From Lineus longissimus (Eukaryota; Nemertea; Pilidiophora; Heteronemertea; Lineidae): a stretch of 64,000 nucleotides of DNA. How positions within the stretch are numbered: position 1 is the first letter of the stretch; every line of letters starts with the position of its first letter. The stretch lies in contig NC_088308.1 in the NCBI RefSeq assembly GCF_910592395.1, forward strand, positions 9,687,001 to 9,751,000, read 5' to 3'. The notes under the pieces are model-generated. The model was not told where the DNA came from. It saw only the letters and a list, made by a program, of their open reading frames with translations, and searched no databases. Shown piece by piece: positions 22,890-35,223 of this stretch. The position numbers and the translations under genes were made by a program.

Positions 22890-24250
22890 TAGCGGGTTGT
22901 CGTGAAATCGGATCTCGGTGTGCACTCACGTGGCGGGAAAGGTCGTTCGCGCCAGTACTTGCGCGTACTGAAAATAACGAATAACGCGTTTTCTACTTTC
23001 TAAGAGCTGAAACAAAATTGGAAAAGCATCAAACAAGTCCAGAAAAATAGTTTACTCATCAACCAGAAGAAGAACAAACATACTGCAATAAAAAGCCGAC
23101 CATTCCTTTAATTGACAGCATCGCTTATTTGTATTTGCAAACGGATTTAGTTCGAGGAAGGCCGTGGGGAGCAGTGAGGGCAGTTCGATTGGGATGGTCC
23201 TCAAGTTTGCTACTTCCCACGGACAACAAGAATACAGCTGACGTGCCCAGGATGTTTATTGAAGAAGTTTCTAAACGACGCCCACTGTCGTTGATTAATC
23301 TATTTATTAATTCAAACTGTCCAGATGTCAATTGTAAAGATTTTAATATAAAGAGACCATAGAAAGCAGTCTTATTTCAAAGACGTACATTCCGAGTTTG
23401 ATGTTCTAGGAGTGTTTTGAGCGACATTGGGGGGAGGGGGGAGTTGAGAGGGTTGAGGGGCTATGCTGTTGACAGATTATTGACCGAGTAGTAGATCAGT
23501 TTCACAATAAGATAATGACCCATCTCACAGAGTTTTTCCCGTCTCCACCAAATGGCATGACACATCTCATTTTGCAAGATGGCGACCGTCCCTGTTTCCA
23601 ACTGCGCTCTCTGAATATATCCCTCCTACATACCTTTTCTGAATAAATCATCCAAAATGTGCTTTCAAAGACCTATAGGCCTTAACGCGTTTTTTTCTGT
23701 TTATCTGTTCTTTTTATTTCGCGCACTGCTAATGCCGCAAGTACCACGGCGCGAGATAAAACGAGATTGCAAGAAACGTCCTCGTCCCTAAGATCCGTAA
23801 GCCAGGCAAAAAGAAGCTGGGTGCTGTTTGTCTAGTGTAATGGCACCCAGGGTGCTTATTGTCCAGTCGATCTCGAACCTGGGTACCATTTGTCGGCACC
23901 CAGGACGACATCCACCCTTTCAGCCCCACTGGAGAATGCCAGCACGACGAGGTATGAGAGGTAACCCAATCCTCAAATTTCTGGTCTAAGGGACAATGCT
24001 AGCAAGGCTAAGCATGAGCATCCTCTTCCAAACAGGGCCTACAACGCGATTTCCCCTTACGCATAAGTATGTATCGAGTGAAATGGCCTGATATTGTCAG
24101 AATGAAGCATGGGAGGTAGCTATCCTCTTGGGAAAGTCCTTTGCAGATTGCTAAAACAACTGAGCATGAAGGTAGTCTAACCCTTCCCTGACAATGCATC
24201 AGTAGCTATCTAATGGAGGCTCTAGTTGTAATTATAGGCCTCATGTGCGA
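22890..24250. other. Intergenic, no gene recognised
   Basis: Contains GC-rich patches, including repeated GGCACCCAGG motifs at 23,840-23,910, and a G-rich run at 23,430-23,460. Overlapping ORFs at 23,125-23,362 on both strands are not recognisable. No clear element ends were seen. Confidence 0.4.
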
Positions 24251-24258
24251 GCCTGTTG

Positions 24259-24545
24259 GGCGCACTGTTAGCACTTCGTTTGTGATTGGCTTCGCATAGG
24301 ATTAATTATGCGGTAATCATGAATATGTTCATGAATTGAGAGGTGTGTCAAAACTGTGCGATGTTTTAGGGTGTTATGAAGCTCTATATAAGTATGATGT
24401 AAACAGGCATAATAATTATGTTGCACGTCATAATTCTGAACTCCATTGTTGTAAATAAAACTTATGAATTAGATATCAAGTCTAAGCCTCTGTTTCTGAG
24501 ATCATCAGTTCATGGGTCCATAAGGATAAGATTGGTGACGGATCA
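24259..24545 (+). mobile_element. Possible solo LTR or LTR retrotransposon left end
   Basis: The stretch starts TGTTGGGCGC and has a TATA motif (CTATATAAG, about 24,382), an AATAAA (about 24,456), and then ATTGGTGACG (about 24,530), which resembles the primer-binding-site context after Gypsy-type LTRs. No gag-pol or second LTR is visible, and the boundaries are uncertain. Confidence 0.3.
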
Positions 24546-24559
24546 GTGGTATTGTACTT

Positions 24560-24668
24560 GACGAACTAGTTAATATCGTCGATATTTGGACGCTCAAGGT
24601 TGTGACATTGTCTTTATCGGTTATAATGGTGACGCCTTACCGCTCGACCAGGTTTTCCGCTACACTGG
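24560..24668 (-). repeat. tRNA-derived SINE-like sequence
   Basis: On the minus strand AAACCTGGTCGAGCGGTAAG, followed by GCGTCACC, resembles a tRNA-Leu/Ser A-box region. A related copy lies on the plus strand at 40,855-40,945 (ACCTGTCCGAGCGGTAAAGC). Two related copies argue for a dispersed SINE rather than a tRNA gene. The B box is degenerate. Confidence 0.45.
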
Positions 24669-25636
24669 TATACAGTACATACTTGTATAATTTGCCGCAG
24701 CCTCGGCCTAGTAAATTTTCTAAGTCCATATTATGGTTCATACAGTCGGAGTGAGTGTGTCTAGAAGAACAGCCGCTTGCAAATCCCGGGGTGATCATGT
24801 AACATCTGTGGTGCGAAATGATATCCAAAACCGGGCCTTAAAGCCGTTATAAGTCCTGAAGATGACCTGTTATGAATTTCTGTGGTTTTACTTGGCTATG
24901 GAATTATTGCTTATTCTTTTGATGACATTTCTCGATGTAACTGTCGCTTCTTCGATGTAACTGTCACATGAGGTAATCCTTTGGACACTTTCAAAATTCT
25001 ATGACATTGAGATGTGACAATGTCAAAAAGTTATAAAAGCAAATGCCTAACGACAAGTATTCTCACCTAAGCAGAATTTTAGCCATGAAACATAAATGTT
25101 GTCAGTAATTGAATCAATAAAGTTGGTTCTTCCAAATGTCCTTGGTCCTGTCCTATCACTGCTTCTAAATGGGTACGACAGCCGTTTCATGTAATTGCTC
25201 CAAACGATGCGCAAAAGATGATCGCGTACCATTTTGTTTAAAATTTGCTCGCGAGTACATCATAGTAATGGGGACAACCAAAGCGCCTATAGGTCTTCCC
25301 CATTAACTAATTGCCCATGATTGTTAACTTTGTTCTGGCCAACGTTCAACAGAAATTTCACATCGCCCAGGCATAGACGTGGCCACATTCCCCAGCCTGA
25401 ATACTTCCCTCCGCAACCAGTATGTCATGTATGAGTGGTCCTTTGACACACCAGTATACATGGCTTTATGGCGGTGCTCTTCCTATTTACCCCCACTTGA
25501 AATACTCGGACGGCTGCTCAGGCCGCGGCAAATCATACAAGTAGGCACTGTATATCGACCGGTTTTATGTGAAGCCACACGATGAATACGTTTTGTGATT
25601 AAACTTTTTCAAATACACGACTTGTATAAAAGTTTA

Positions 25637-26239
25637 GGCCGGGTCTATTTGGTAAGCCGCTCGCCGAACGGGCATCTTTGTTTGTCCTGTTTGGAGAGCC
25701 GCTTGCCAAACAGCACTAAAAAGCCACCCTGTTTGGCCAGCCGGGCTTGCCAAACAGAGCAAAATTTCTTTCCTGTTTGGCAAGCCGATGAATAAACCAC
25801 GCCTACTCATGAATATGCATAATGGCGTATTGATCTGAAAATGGTCTGTTACTGCGGTTTTTCCTTTAGAGTAACCAAATTCCTCTGAAGCGAAATGACG
25901 GCAATGGCACTCGATTGCCGAGTGCGTACGTTCGATCATTGAAGTTTTGTGCATAATCTGAAAACCCTTTTGTGCATAATCTGAAAATACTGACAGATGC
26001 ACACGGTCTCAGATAACCGAATGGCCCCGGTGTCAGCAACCTCGTCCCCAGGGATTCTCGTGTCATTTTACATTGGGATTTCTGCTCATGTGTTACACTG
26101 GGTACGAGGTTACAGTGTTACTAACTTATGAATATTAATGAGCCCTTGGGCATTTATAAATATTAATGAGTTCGGCTCTCCATTCAGGACAAAAAAAGTC
26201 GCTGTTTGGTAAGCCGAGCTTGCCAAATAGTCACTTCCT
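25637..26239. mobile_element. 603 bp MITE, candidate hAT type (8-bp flank AAAGTTTA)
   Basis: AAAGTTTA flanks both sides (25,629-25,636 and 26,240-26,247). The ends are imperfect inverted repeats sharing CTATTTGGYAAGC. The left part repeats TTTGGCAAGC-like motifs several times in both orientations. A 20-bp tandem repeat of TGTGCATAATCTGAAAA lies at 25,950-25,990. No transposase. Confidence 0.6.
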
Positions 26240-26249
26240 AAAGTTTATG

Positions 26250-29230
26250 ATTTGTGATTGTTACAATGAGGATAATTTAATGTCGGCATATACCTGTCAT
26301 GCTTGGTATGTGTGATGTCAAATATGTCAAAGAAATCAATAGACATACAATTGAAAGGCTTTCTTTGTCGTGCCTGAACTAGACCGGCGCTGGCCCACCC
26401 AACAAATGTCAGCTCGGTGGACTATACCTGAACGTACCTGATGTGACTTCGACGATGACCGCTATTAGGACAAGGCAAAAGGGTAGAAGATATTTCATCC
26501 TGAAACAAACGGAACGATCATGTTAATCAGTTGTTGCGTCGAACTGAATCTTGGTAGCTGTTTTCAAACAAAGCCTTTGTGTAGACTGATATTATGAATA
26601 CACATAAGGTCATTTGCTTGCATAATAACTGCACCGACAATTTCTATTTACCTAAGGCCTAAAAAAATAGAATAGATACGAAGACGTAGGACTTTAGGTT
26701 ATGCTTTTTCACTTAGCTGAAATGTGCAATACTTTTCTGTTTCTGTCAATCAAAACAATCCTCCTGGGATGTAAAAGAAATATGGGTCGTGTCGAGAATT
26801 CTAAATCCTGTCTGTTTTACTTTAACTCATGCCCTAATCTCGCCTCTTCGTTCCAATATTAGCTGATAGTTTCCAGGGGTAGTTTGATGTTGCCACAGTT
26901 AAAAGAAAATCTTTTTTTGAATTTCTGACTGTCGGCCTCAACCTGCTTTCGAATAGCATTCGAAGCGAAAGGCGTGTATTTATAGGGAGTTTTTGAAAAT
27001 GCCCCGAAACCCCAACGTGAACGCCCATCCAATTGTTTGACCGCCTGATAATGATGGCAAACAATGGAATAATGGCATTTCGGGCGCTTAGCGAAAACTC
27101 CTTATTATAGAAGAGGCTCGTACGGTTTATGGAGCATTTGACGCCCAAGATTGTTTTCCTACATCGGGGCATTCCGTGCTCACGGGCATGTAATGTAGCA
27201 CAAGTAAGTCGACGGTTTAAGGAATTGATACCGAACTGGAGGTATTGGTTGTCTCACCCAAACCGCGAGGGTGGAGCTAAAATGTAGACCAAAACCGAGG
27301 CATACGCCATTCGTTAAAAATTTGAAATTTGTGAATTGAATTTGAAAATTTCCAATTGCGTAAATACGTACTATAAATTTCAGCATTGCCATTGTGTAGA
27401 CATACTATGAATACCAAGTTTCAGCAGATTCAATGCATAATAACTGCACTACGGCATTGTGTGCATGTATTTCTGCATTTCTATTTTCCTGACCACCGAT
27501 AATTATTCCTATTTAGAGGCTTCCGTCCTCACGGGCGTGTAGTAGATAAAGTTAGTCGACGTTTAGAAGACATCAACCCAAGAGAAAAATAGAAAATAGT
27601 CTGGTGATATTTTTCGCAGTACATGTACGTGTATTTCTTACCTGGGTCTAGGTTTCGGGGCCGAAGTTTGAACAACCGTCCTGACTGGTGTATGGCGGAT
27701 ACCAAAATGATGATGATAGTTCTTGGGAGTTCTTGAATTATCAACGTGCCGGATGGTCGGGAGGTGGAACAGAAGAGTGAAGTGCAGAATGTGGTTGTTC
27801 AGATCCTGGCGCTGTTTTTTACTTAACATTCGATGTTTTTAACCACGGCAAACAGATGGGCGAGGGTTCTCCTGCTCACCAAATTTGAATAATTCGTGTT
27901 TGATGGACGTTTCAAGTATACGTATGATACTTGTACGGACGGAGTAAACCTAAACGTATGCATGATTAAAGTATAAGACATATGGTCAATGATAATGTTG
28001 GCGACTGCATGGAGTATTGCCTTGAAGCATCAGATATCGTCTCCCATGATTTCGACTTTTGTGATGATTCATGCGCACTGTATCAAAAACATGGCAGAAC
28101 GAAAGATAGTTCGCAGTGTCAACAATATTCATGCAATTACTAGCTAAGAGACTGGTAGACCGATACATAAGGGAAACCGATTTACATGTAGCTGGCCGGT
28201 ATAAAAAGAGCAATAGAAAGCTAAAATGAAGGATGTCTTATTTGCCACGATATAAACTAAATGACCACTGGAATATAGTTGACCGATTTTAATAGTTGGT
28301 TGCATGTTGGTTGACGCCTGAGGATTTTATATATGATGAAGCACCCATGGTACACTGTCATTTCATACCATTTATCCCTATTAAACTCGATACCCACTAA
28401 AAACTGCCAATTTTAACGTTTTAGAGAATTTGAAGGATCAATGGAGGTTCTATTCTTGCATAGTGATGGACAAGGTGTGAGTACAGTTACGAGTCATTGA
28501 CTAGTGTCTTTTTTCTTCAAATTTCTTACTTGGAAATAATATTCGTCTTTTAGAATATGGAGCATGTGCTTCTCTGTTTTTCTCAGACAATCTTAGGGTG
28601 CTGAGTCTTGTATCTCTTTTGGGAGACTGATAATTACTTCATCTAGATCTTTGTATTGCGTAGAATATGCATTGCATTATTTTAGTCTGACATCACGACA
28701 TACATGTACTAGTACAGCGATGGCGATGTTTGGTTACTGTATATTATTCCTGAGCACCAACATTTTGTTGTTGTCATACACAATATTTATTGCTGATATG
28801 TTAATGAATAAGGAGAATCAATTGTTGCCACGAGTTACCCAATACAATCGTGTGTAAGGACGCTTGGAACCAGCTCATTGCTGGTTTATCTTGGCATTGC
28901 AACAGCTAGTTGGCCATCGAAAAAGGAGGCTTCATAGCGTGATAACAATTAAGCTTGCGATTGATCGGATTCCAACACAGAGAGAAGGTTGTTCGAAAGC
29001 ATTAAAAATCCATGGAATCAATGGCAGCAATTAAATATTCCTATGTCCATGAGGTACAATGTAGGCGGAGATGTGATAAGTAAAACCATGACAACAGTAT
29101 TGGTCTGAACAAAGCTCACACATTTTTAAGTAGCTTTTGTTGCTGTCAAAATCTTAGCTTGGCTTGACTAGCCTGCAAGTGCGTGGTGGCTCCTGCGGAG
29201 ACACACAATTTCCTTTCCGTTCTTCCTGTG
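26250..29230. other. Intergenic, old direct repeats, no gene recognised
   Basis: CCTCACGGGC(R)TGTA followed by AGTCGACG recurs at 27,177 and 27,529. TATGAATAC followed by GCATAATAACTGCA recurs at 26,590 and 27,405. This suggests a diverged tandem duplication of about 350-800 bp units. None of the ORFs is recognisable. Confidence 0.4.
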
Positions 29231-29240
29231 AGTGAAGAAG

Positions 29241-30787
29241 ATGTTCAACATGGTTCGATCAAGAATCGCACAACTAATTGTGATAATTTACGTTTTAGAA
29301 ACCCACGTCTTTGGTAAGTATTATACGAGCGAAGGAAAAAAGCACATGTATGGCCGGATTTTTCATATGTATCGTCTTATTTTTTCACTTGTCATCCGTT
29401 TCATGAAGATGGAACAAGTAATTTCTAAAGATCTGACTACATGATATTCACGATGTCACTTTTCACCCTCAGGTCGTATCATATAATGTTTTCAAGCCAC
29501 GATACTTAACAAACTTGCTCATGACAAGTGAAAAAGTGACCAGTGAACAGTGACAAGTGACAACATAAGTCGTATGTATATGTATGACCCGGTCTAATGT
29601 AACGGTTCATCACGGTCTCTATTACAATTGGTGGTCAGACCGAAATCAAACCCACGACTTCAGAGGTGACAAGCGACCATGTCAGCTTAATTCTGTCGTA
29701 TCTTGCTTTCAGCCCCATACCCATCTTCTCCTAAACTGGTTGGATTATGGCCGATGAACCTCGAGGCATTCGCCAAAGATCTCTCAGGGAACAATTCTAC
29801 GACCCGAGGTCATATCTCAAAATAGGTGCATCACCGCAGCTTGATGTTGGACCTGGTGACGGCTTTACATGGTGTGCGTATATTCTGGTACGCTGCCCGG
29901 GGTCTTGTCCATTTATAGAATGGTATGCTGGAGCACCACCCCCATTACCATTATATATCTGGCGGCATCCTGATGTCAACACTCTAACAGTCAGACTACA
30001 ACGGGAGTCTAACAAGTATTTCAAGCGATCTTTCCCTGCACATTACTGGACATTCGTCGCTGTGAGTTTCAACAAAGTTTCAAGGAGACTTTTGCAAGTT
30101 TTGAATGACAGTGTCGTTGAACATGTTGCTGGGGCCATAAACCTCCGTACAGATGTCGGACACTTAAATATCGGACACAGGACCGGGACATCGCATGTAT
30201 TCAAGGGCAAAATGAGCTGCACCATGGTTTTCAACATTGGCTTGGATGCTGCTGACATCGGAATGGCGAGAAGGTTTTGCTTCGAGTTGACGAGGAACAG
30301 CAGACCATTAAGTCAGGGTAAGCAACTATCAACCCTCAAGTTACGATATATCTTGAGACACACGGTAAATAGCTGATCAACAGCATAATCTTTATCTCTT
30401 TCATCAGATCAAACTATCCACCACATGGTCCCCATTTTAAGAGCTAGCGGTGGGCAGTGCACTTTCCGAGAACAAAAGATTGCGATATTACATTTTGTAA
30501 CTCAAGTTACACTGGGTGATATTATACATTCATGCACAATATCTTTGAGTTAGTTTTTCCTTGCAGGTAGAACTTTCGTAGGCCCAGAACCTGGCAAAGG
30601 CGTTGCAGCATCAGCAGAGCAGACCACCTCACGCTGTGAGCTGACTTGTCTCGACGCTTGCAGGAAGTCTCTAACCTGTCTGTCGGTGAGCTACAATTCG
30701 CACGACAAGAGCTGCAAATTGAGTAGCCATAAAAACAAAACTGTGGATGACCCGAATCAAAGCTTCTTTCAAATCAAATTTCCTTGA
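29241..30787 (+). CDS. Secreted LamG-like + PAN/apple protein, three exons, one frameshift
   Basis: Exons 29241-29313 (signal peptide), 29713-30317 (concanavalin A/LamG-like) and 30567-30787 (PAN/apple). All introns are GT-AG, phase 1. Exon 2 opens in the expected frame as LVGLWPMNLEAFAKDLSGNN, a typical LamG start, then hits TAG at 29,823. The remaining domain (DGFTWCAYILV ... YWTFVAVSF ... IGLDAADIG) is in another frame, consistent with loss of one base near 29,800-29,825. An ATG at 29,747 in that second frame gives a longer ORF but breaks the domain. Exon 3 has the PAN cysteine pattern (CELTC, C, CLSVSY, C). It is probably a secreted adhesion or lectin-like protein. Sequence error and pseudogene both remain possible. 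Confidence 0.75.
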
Positions 30788-31102
30788 AGGAAATCCAGCG
30801 TGATGACTAGCAGTTTTTTTTGCTACAGGTATAAGCTATAGGAAGACTATCTTATGAGACATTGGATTCATTTGACTGGTACATTTGCTCGAGAACGTAC
30901 AATGATTGAAAACTCTAAAAGAATTGTCTCTATTTTCTAAAATCCGTTGTTCACAAAATGTCCGTGAGATCTAGAATATGCTACAGTCAGCGAATCGCCT
31001 ACCATGGCACTATACTCGGCAAAACCAAGGATCACAACTAAGTGTCACTTTGCAGATAATTAAATCTCCTTACGGTTGCAAAGAATTATAAGAGAGTTTA
31101 CC

Positions 31103-31108
31103 AATAAA
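31103..31108 (+). terminator. Possible polyadenylation signal for LamG-PAN gene
   Basis: AATAAA about 315 bp after the stop codon at 30,787. It also lies at the start of the split open frame described separately, so assignment is uncertain. Confidence 0.25.
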
Positions 31109-31981
31109 ATTTAAAGTCAAGATTAATCTCACTACGTTTGACATTCCTAATACACGTACGAGCAAACACCCATCCCTTGCTGAAACAATACCAGAGTTTG
31201 TAACTGAGGCACAGGTGACGCAAAACTGGGATGGCGGTTCTCGGAGGGCGTCTGTAAAAGACGAAATGAGAAATGAGAAATGAAATGAAAATAAAATGGA
31301 AATGGACCCCTGAGGCAGATTCTGGTCTGCATATAATGGGTTGAGATAAAACAAGAACTTGAGTGGGTCAGCGATTTCTGGTCTGCAGCATTAAGCACAT
31401 GGCTAAGACCAATGTAAGACAAAGGCTGTCAAGATGGCGAGTTTTATTGATGCAGAGTCGGTAAGTGCTTCATTACTCGCTCAGAAATTGGATAATGACA
31501 TACAACATAAATTTTCTGGCCTACTGACATGACTGAAAGGTTGTAAACCATCAGCAAAGAGCATGAGATTGAGAGGAGTCATAGAGCAATGACAAATGAG
31601 TGATGAGAGTGTACCAGTAGTTGTCTGCAACATACATTATGTACATAGCAATGCATGCATATGCTTCATGTACATAGGCCGGCCTATTGTGTCATCCTGT
31701 GTCCGCGGATTTTAGCTGGTGCTAGCATTGTCATGCTAGGCAAGTCACTTTACATAGGCCTATTATAAGTACAGGTGACCCGCAACCTGCTAAAACCCAC
31801 CCGCGCACAGTACGGTAGGCCTAGCCTACAATGGCTACATGTCTGCTCTGCTGCTGCCACATCCCCGTGCAGCCTATTACTACATAGGCCTACTAGCCTT
31901 TAGCACGATGACCATGGCAGGGACTGCTCTTCTTAGGCGAGATATAGGCCTATCCCATCCCTCGGTCAGGTGCTGAGCCTG

Positions 31982-32421
31982 GGGTTGGTTCTAAACCTGG
32001 CACTGGCACGCTGGCACTGGCACTGGCATTGGTCATGAAAATGGCTAAGACCAACACTCATGCTAGTATGTAGGCCTATGGAGCCTTACTGGTGCGTTTT
32101 ATGAAAAAGTTCTTCTTAGGACAAAAAGGTTTTATTTTGGCATAAAGAATGCGAATCACAAAACTAATTAAACTTTTGTTCTCATCAAAATTGTTTTCTT
32201 CTCTGCTCCTTTCAACTTACTCCTTAAACTCATAAACCTTTAAAAGTTCAATTCTCTATGCCTATATAATACTTTTTTGCCTAAGAACTTTTCCATATAA
32301 CCATGGACCTTAGGTCCGTGATAAAACGCATCAGTCAGGCCCCTTACATACTAGCAAGAGTGTTGGACTTAGCCATTTTCATGACTAATGCCAGTGCCAG
32401 TGCCAGGTTTAGAACCAACCC
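31982..32421. mobile_element. Nested 440 bp Mutator-like MITE (9-bp TSD CTGAGCCTG)
   Basis: CTGAGCCTG flanks both sides exactly (31,973-31,981 and 32,422-32,430). Terminal inverted repeats start GGGTTGGTTCTAAACC, then tandem TGGCAC/TGGCAT hexamers, and extend more than 100 bp. The same terminal family ends the element at 42,314-43,210. Confidence 0.88.
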
Positions 32422-32719
32422 CTGAGCCTGTCCTAAGCTGCTATAGCCCATGTGGATTTGTAATATGTTTTGTGCCTTAAATCAATCCTAACAAGTCGAA
32501 AGGCTTGCCCCCCCCCCCCCCCCCTCGGCCAATCCTGACTGCAGCTGTTGGACTCTCCTCCTACTAAGTATCTGAGATGACCCATCAATTTGCAATCCTG
32601 GCAATGATGGTCGACCAACATTTCTACTAAAATGACCCCAGATCAATCATGAAGGGAACGACTACCCGACACTGAAACAAACAACATAGTTCTACCCCTT
32701 GAGATCATCGATGTTTTGA

Positions 32720-32916
32720 GAGACCCCCTTACTATAATGATCAATCCTGAGGAGATCAGGGGTTAATATGCCCTTCCCTCGTCGCAGAGACCCTTACTAT
32801 AACGATCCATCTTGAGGAGATCAGGGGTTAATATGCCCTTCCCTCGTCGCAGAGACCCTTACTATAAGGATCAATCCTGAGGAGATCAGGGGTTAATATG
32901 CCCTTTTCCCGTCGCT
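32720..32916. repeat. 65-67 bp tandem repeat, three units
   Basis: Units start at 32,720, 32,787 and 32,852. Each reads GAGACCC..TTACTATAA, then TGAGGAGATCAGGGGTTAAT and ATGCCCTT. It lies inside the 31,246-33,085 transposon. Confidence 0.9.
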
Positions 32917-33299
32917 CAAGTTTTGTACCAAAAGGAAATATCAACCAGGCACAACGCAGTAATATTTCTGAGATGACCCCTATGATCTGTGGCGCTTACC
33001 GTAAAATTCCATATTTTATACACACTCATTTCCATTTCATTTTCATTTCATTTCTCATTTCTCATTTCGTCATTTACAGACGCCCGTTCTCGGATTAGCA
33101 ATGTAGGATATTCGAGTTCGGACCGGAACAATGACATCTTGACCTTAGACACTCAGCCTATTTGCTGTGTTTCTAAGTGCAAATTGATATCAAATACAGT
33201 AAAGCCTTTACACCTATCTAGAAATAAGCGTCACTGCATTTGGGAATTGTTGAACTTCGAAGAACCGGAGATCGAGTGCCTTTTTTAGCTATCAAGTAA

Positions 33300-34380
33300 A
33301 ACCTCACGCGGTGTTATTATAACGCCATTCGCGATTCGTTCTCAACAGTAGGAGATACATTGTATTGTAACAATTTTTTCTAAAATGACAGAAATCAGTC
33401 ATCGCTTGAACCTGGCCGAATACCAAACAGATGTGATTCTTATTGTAGCTCATTGAGAGTAGCAATATACACGGATCGCTTGTTTGCGGTGAAAAATGGG
33501 AGCCTCATGCAATAAATACATCTTGTTTCCCGGTGGAGTCATTTGCGGGAGACTCTGTGACTGGTATAGCGATCATGATTAATCGCAGGTTACTCATTTG
33601 CGGAGCGCACAAGCCGGTTCCATATGCATCGAGGACAGCGTTTCAGAGGCGTTGGACTAATTCCGATAAAGGCCCAAGAGCAATGTAAAATCTCACTGGG
33701 AGGGGCTGTGCCATTATGAGTCGCCATTTGGGTATCTAATGAATTAAAATTCTACCTGTCCACTTCGGAACAATAGCTGGAAACAAGGTTAGCAGTTAGT
33801 GGGCGTCCGTGCCATTAGCATGTCAAAGTCTTGTGGTGTCCAATAAATAATGCAGGATTGAATAGAAAATAACTGTTCAAAGTAATGAAATACAACTATG
33901 TATATATTAAAGTCCAACATGATCATTTATAATTTAAAACGACGAAATGATTTTGGCAAATAATTCAATTCCCAAATGGCGCCTCATAAGCCCCTCCCTT
34001 TTCAAAATTTTTTGATGCCGCCATTGTACATAATATCACTGGTCGACCGTTGTTAAATCGGGCAGCTAAAATGTAGAGGCAGCACAATTCAAGGCAATGG
34101 TGCATCCAGATATTTTGGAAGGAGATCAGAATCTTGGAAACGTAGGGAGATAAACAGTTCGGGTCGTCGGACTCCGCTGCTAAATTCGAGGGGCTTGTCC
34201 TTTTGCCCTTGGTCCTGGCTGCATCCCCTTCCGTGTACAAAATCGTACATCCGCCCCTGATGTAGCCTAGCCAATGATTTGCACATCAAGATTTAGTTGG
34301 AGGGATTTTTTTTGCGCCTCTCTTTCTTGAAAAATCTTTCTCAATAACCATAAGGTTGCCTATACACCGCTCAGACACTG
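33300..34380. other. Intergenic, no gene recognised
   Basis: AT-rich unique sequence. ORFs at 33,965-34,289 (minus) have no recognisable motif. No inverted or tandem repeat of note was found. Confidence 0.4.
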
Positions 34381-34394
34381 ACACAAAATAGCGA

Positions 34395-34470
34395 TGGTCT
34401 TTATATTCCGAAAATCGAACCCAAGACCTCGCGATTATGAGTCCGGCCTTTAGCCTAGTATAAACAATAT
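34395..34470 (-). repeat. tRNA-Met-like sequence (SINE or tRNA pseudogene)
   Basis: The minus strand reads GGCCGGACTCATAATCGCGA, then GGTCTTGGGTTCGATTTT. This matches the anticodon arm (CAT in a seven-base loop) and a B-box T arm (GGGTTCGATT) of elongator tRNA-Met-type molecules. The 5' half is degenerate and no matched acceptor stem was found, so it is a relic or part of a SINE. Confidence 0.45.
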
Positions 34471-34679
34471 GGCAACAGCTGTTGATACAGAACTGGTACA
34501 ATACAGTAGCAATCCTATTAATGTCTCGTTTACCCTTGATTTCGCACTCCTCTCTAAACAATTTGTTAAGTGACTCGAAACAGGACAAATTAAGAATTTT
34601 AAAAAAAATTGCGATTGTTTCTTTATTCGTTGCATCATAACAAGCAGAAGTGTCCATCATGGATTTATGACGGGGATTA

Positions 34680-35055
34680 ATTATCAACGCTTCATCCATG
34701 GGCCCATCCATGGATCTTTGATGGAGAATCTCCATCAAAGACCCATGTTGGTTCCATCCATGGATCGATGAGGGAGAATCTCCATCATACATGTATATAC
34801 ATGGATTGAACCACATACAGTCCGATCTACAATCATGGGTCCATCACTGATCCATGGATGGAATTCGTCATAGAATTCTGGAAGGGCCATCAAAGAACTT
34901 ATGTAAGAATTGGGGGGATATTAGAATTACATTAGAATCAGTGGATTTGCCATTGACCAACGTAGAATCTATGGGATACGTATATGTAAAACATGGTTTG
35001 ATGATAACCATCAAAGATCCATCGATGGACCCATCAATGATCCATGGATGGATAC
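34680..35055. repeat. Cluster of ATCCATGGAT palindromes
   Basis: CCATCCATGGATS-type motifs recur at least seven times, with CTTTGATGGAGAATCTCCAT... forming a 25-base palindrome at about 34,716-34,740 and another similar one at about 34,768. Parts of the right half (34,990-35,055) mirror the left half, suggesting a diverged foldback element. Confidence 0.55.
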
Positions 35056-35223
35056 TTTTGCCTGAGAGGGAATAGCATGAATATGCATTGGGACATTATA
35101 CAGTTTGATGACCATTGACAATGACCACGGGACATGTTATTACATGACTTGATGTCATCACGGCGCCTCGTCTGGCACGAATGTGATGTAATGATTCATG
35201 AATTTTCGTGAAAGATGAAATAG

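Larger units (their letters stand above)
31246..33085. mobile_element. Mutator-like non-autonomous element (9-bp TSD GTTCTCGGA)
   Basis: GTTCTCGGA is duplicated exactly at 31,237-31,245 and 33,086-33,094. Ends are inverted repeats of about 60 bp: GGGCGTCTGTAAA, then GACGAAATGAGAAATGAGAA. The element is 1,840 bp with no transposase. It contains a second complete 9-bp-TSD element (31,982-32,421) and a 65-bp tandem repeat (32,720-32,916). Confidence 0.85.
31092..33288 (+). pseudogene. Exon-like open frame split by a 1.84 kb transposon
   Basis: An open plus-strand frame from 31,092 runs into the target duplication at 31,237-31,245. Reading on from the right flank at 33,095 keeps the same frame to a stop at 33,286-33,288. 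Skipping the element and one TSD gives about 115 open codons with two cysteine-containing segments (CCVSKCKL and CIWELL) in the right part. It lies 300 bp after the LamG-PAN gene on the same strand, so it may be a decayed neighbour exon. No start codon or splice sites were confirmed. Confidence 0.4.

Noticed and set aside
26834-27172. 112-codon minus-strand ORF
   Set aside because: No recognisable motif and no splice or promoter context; it is within a repeat-like intergenic region.
29747-29826. ATG at 29,747 as true start of the LamG ORF
   Set aside because: It would discard the signal-peptide exon and the canonical LamG opening that is in the other frame; a frameshift explains both better.
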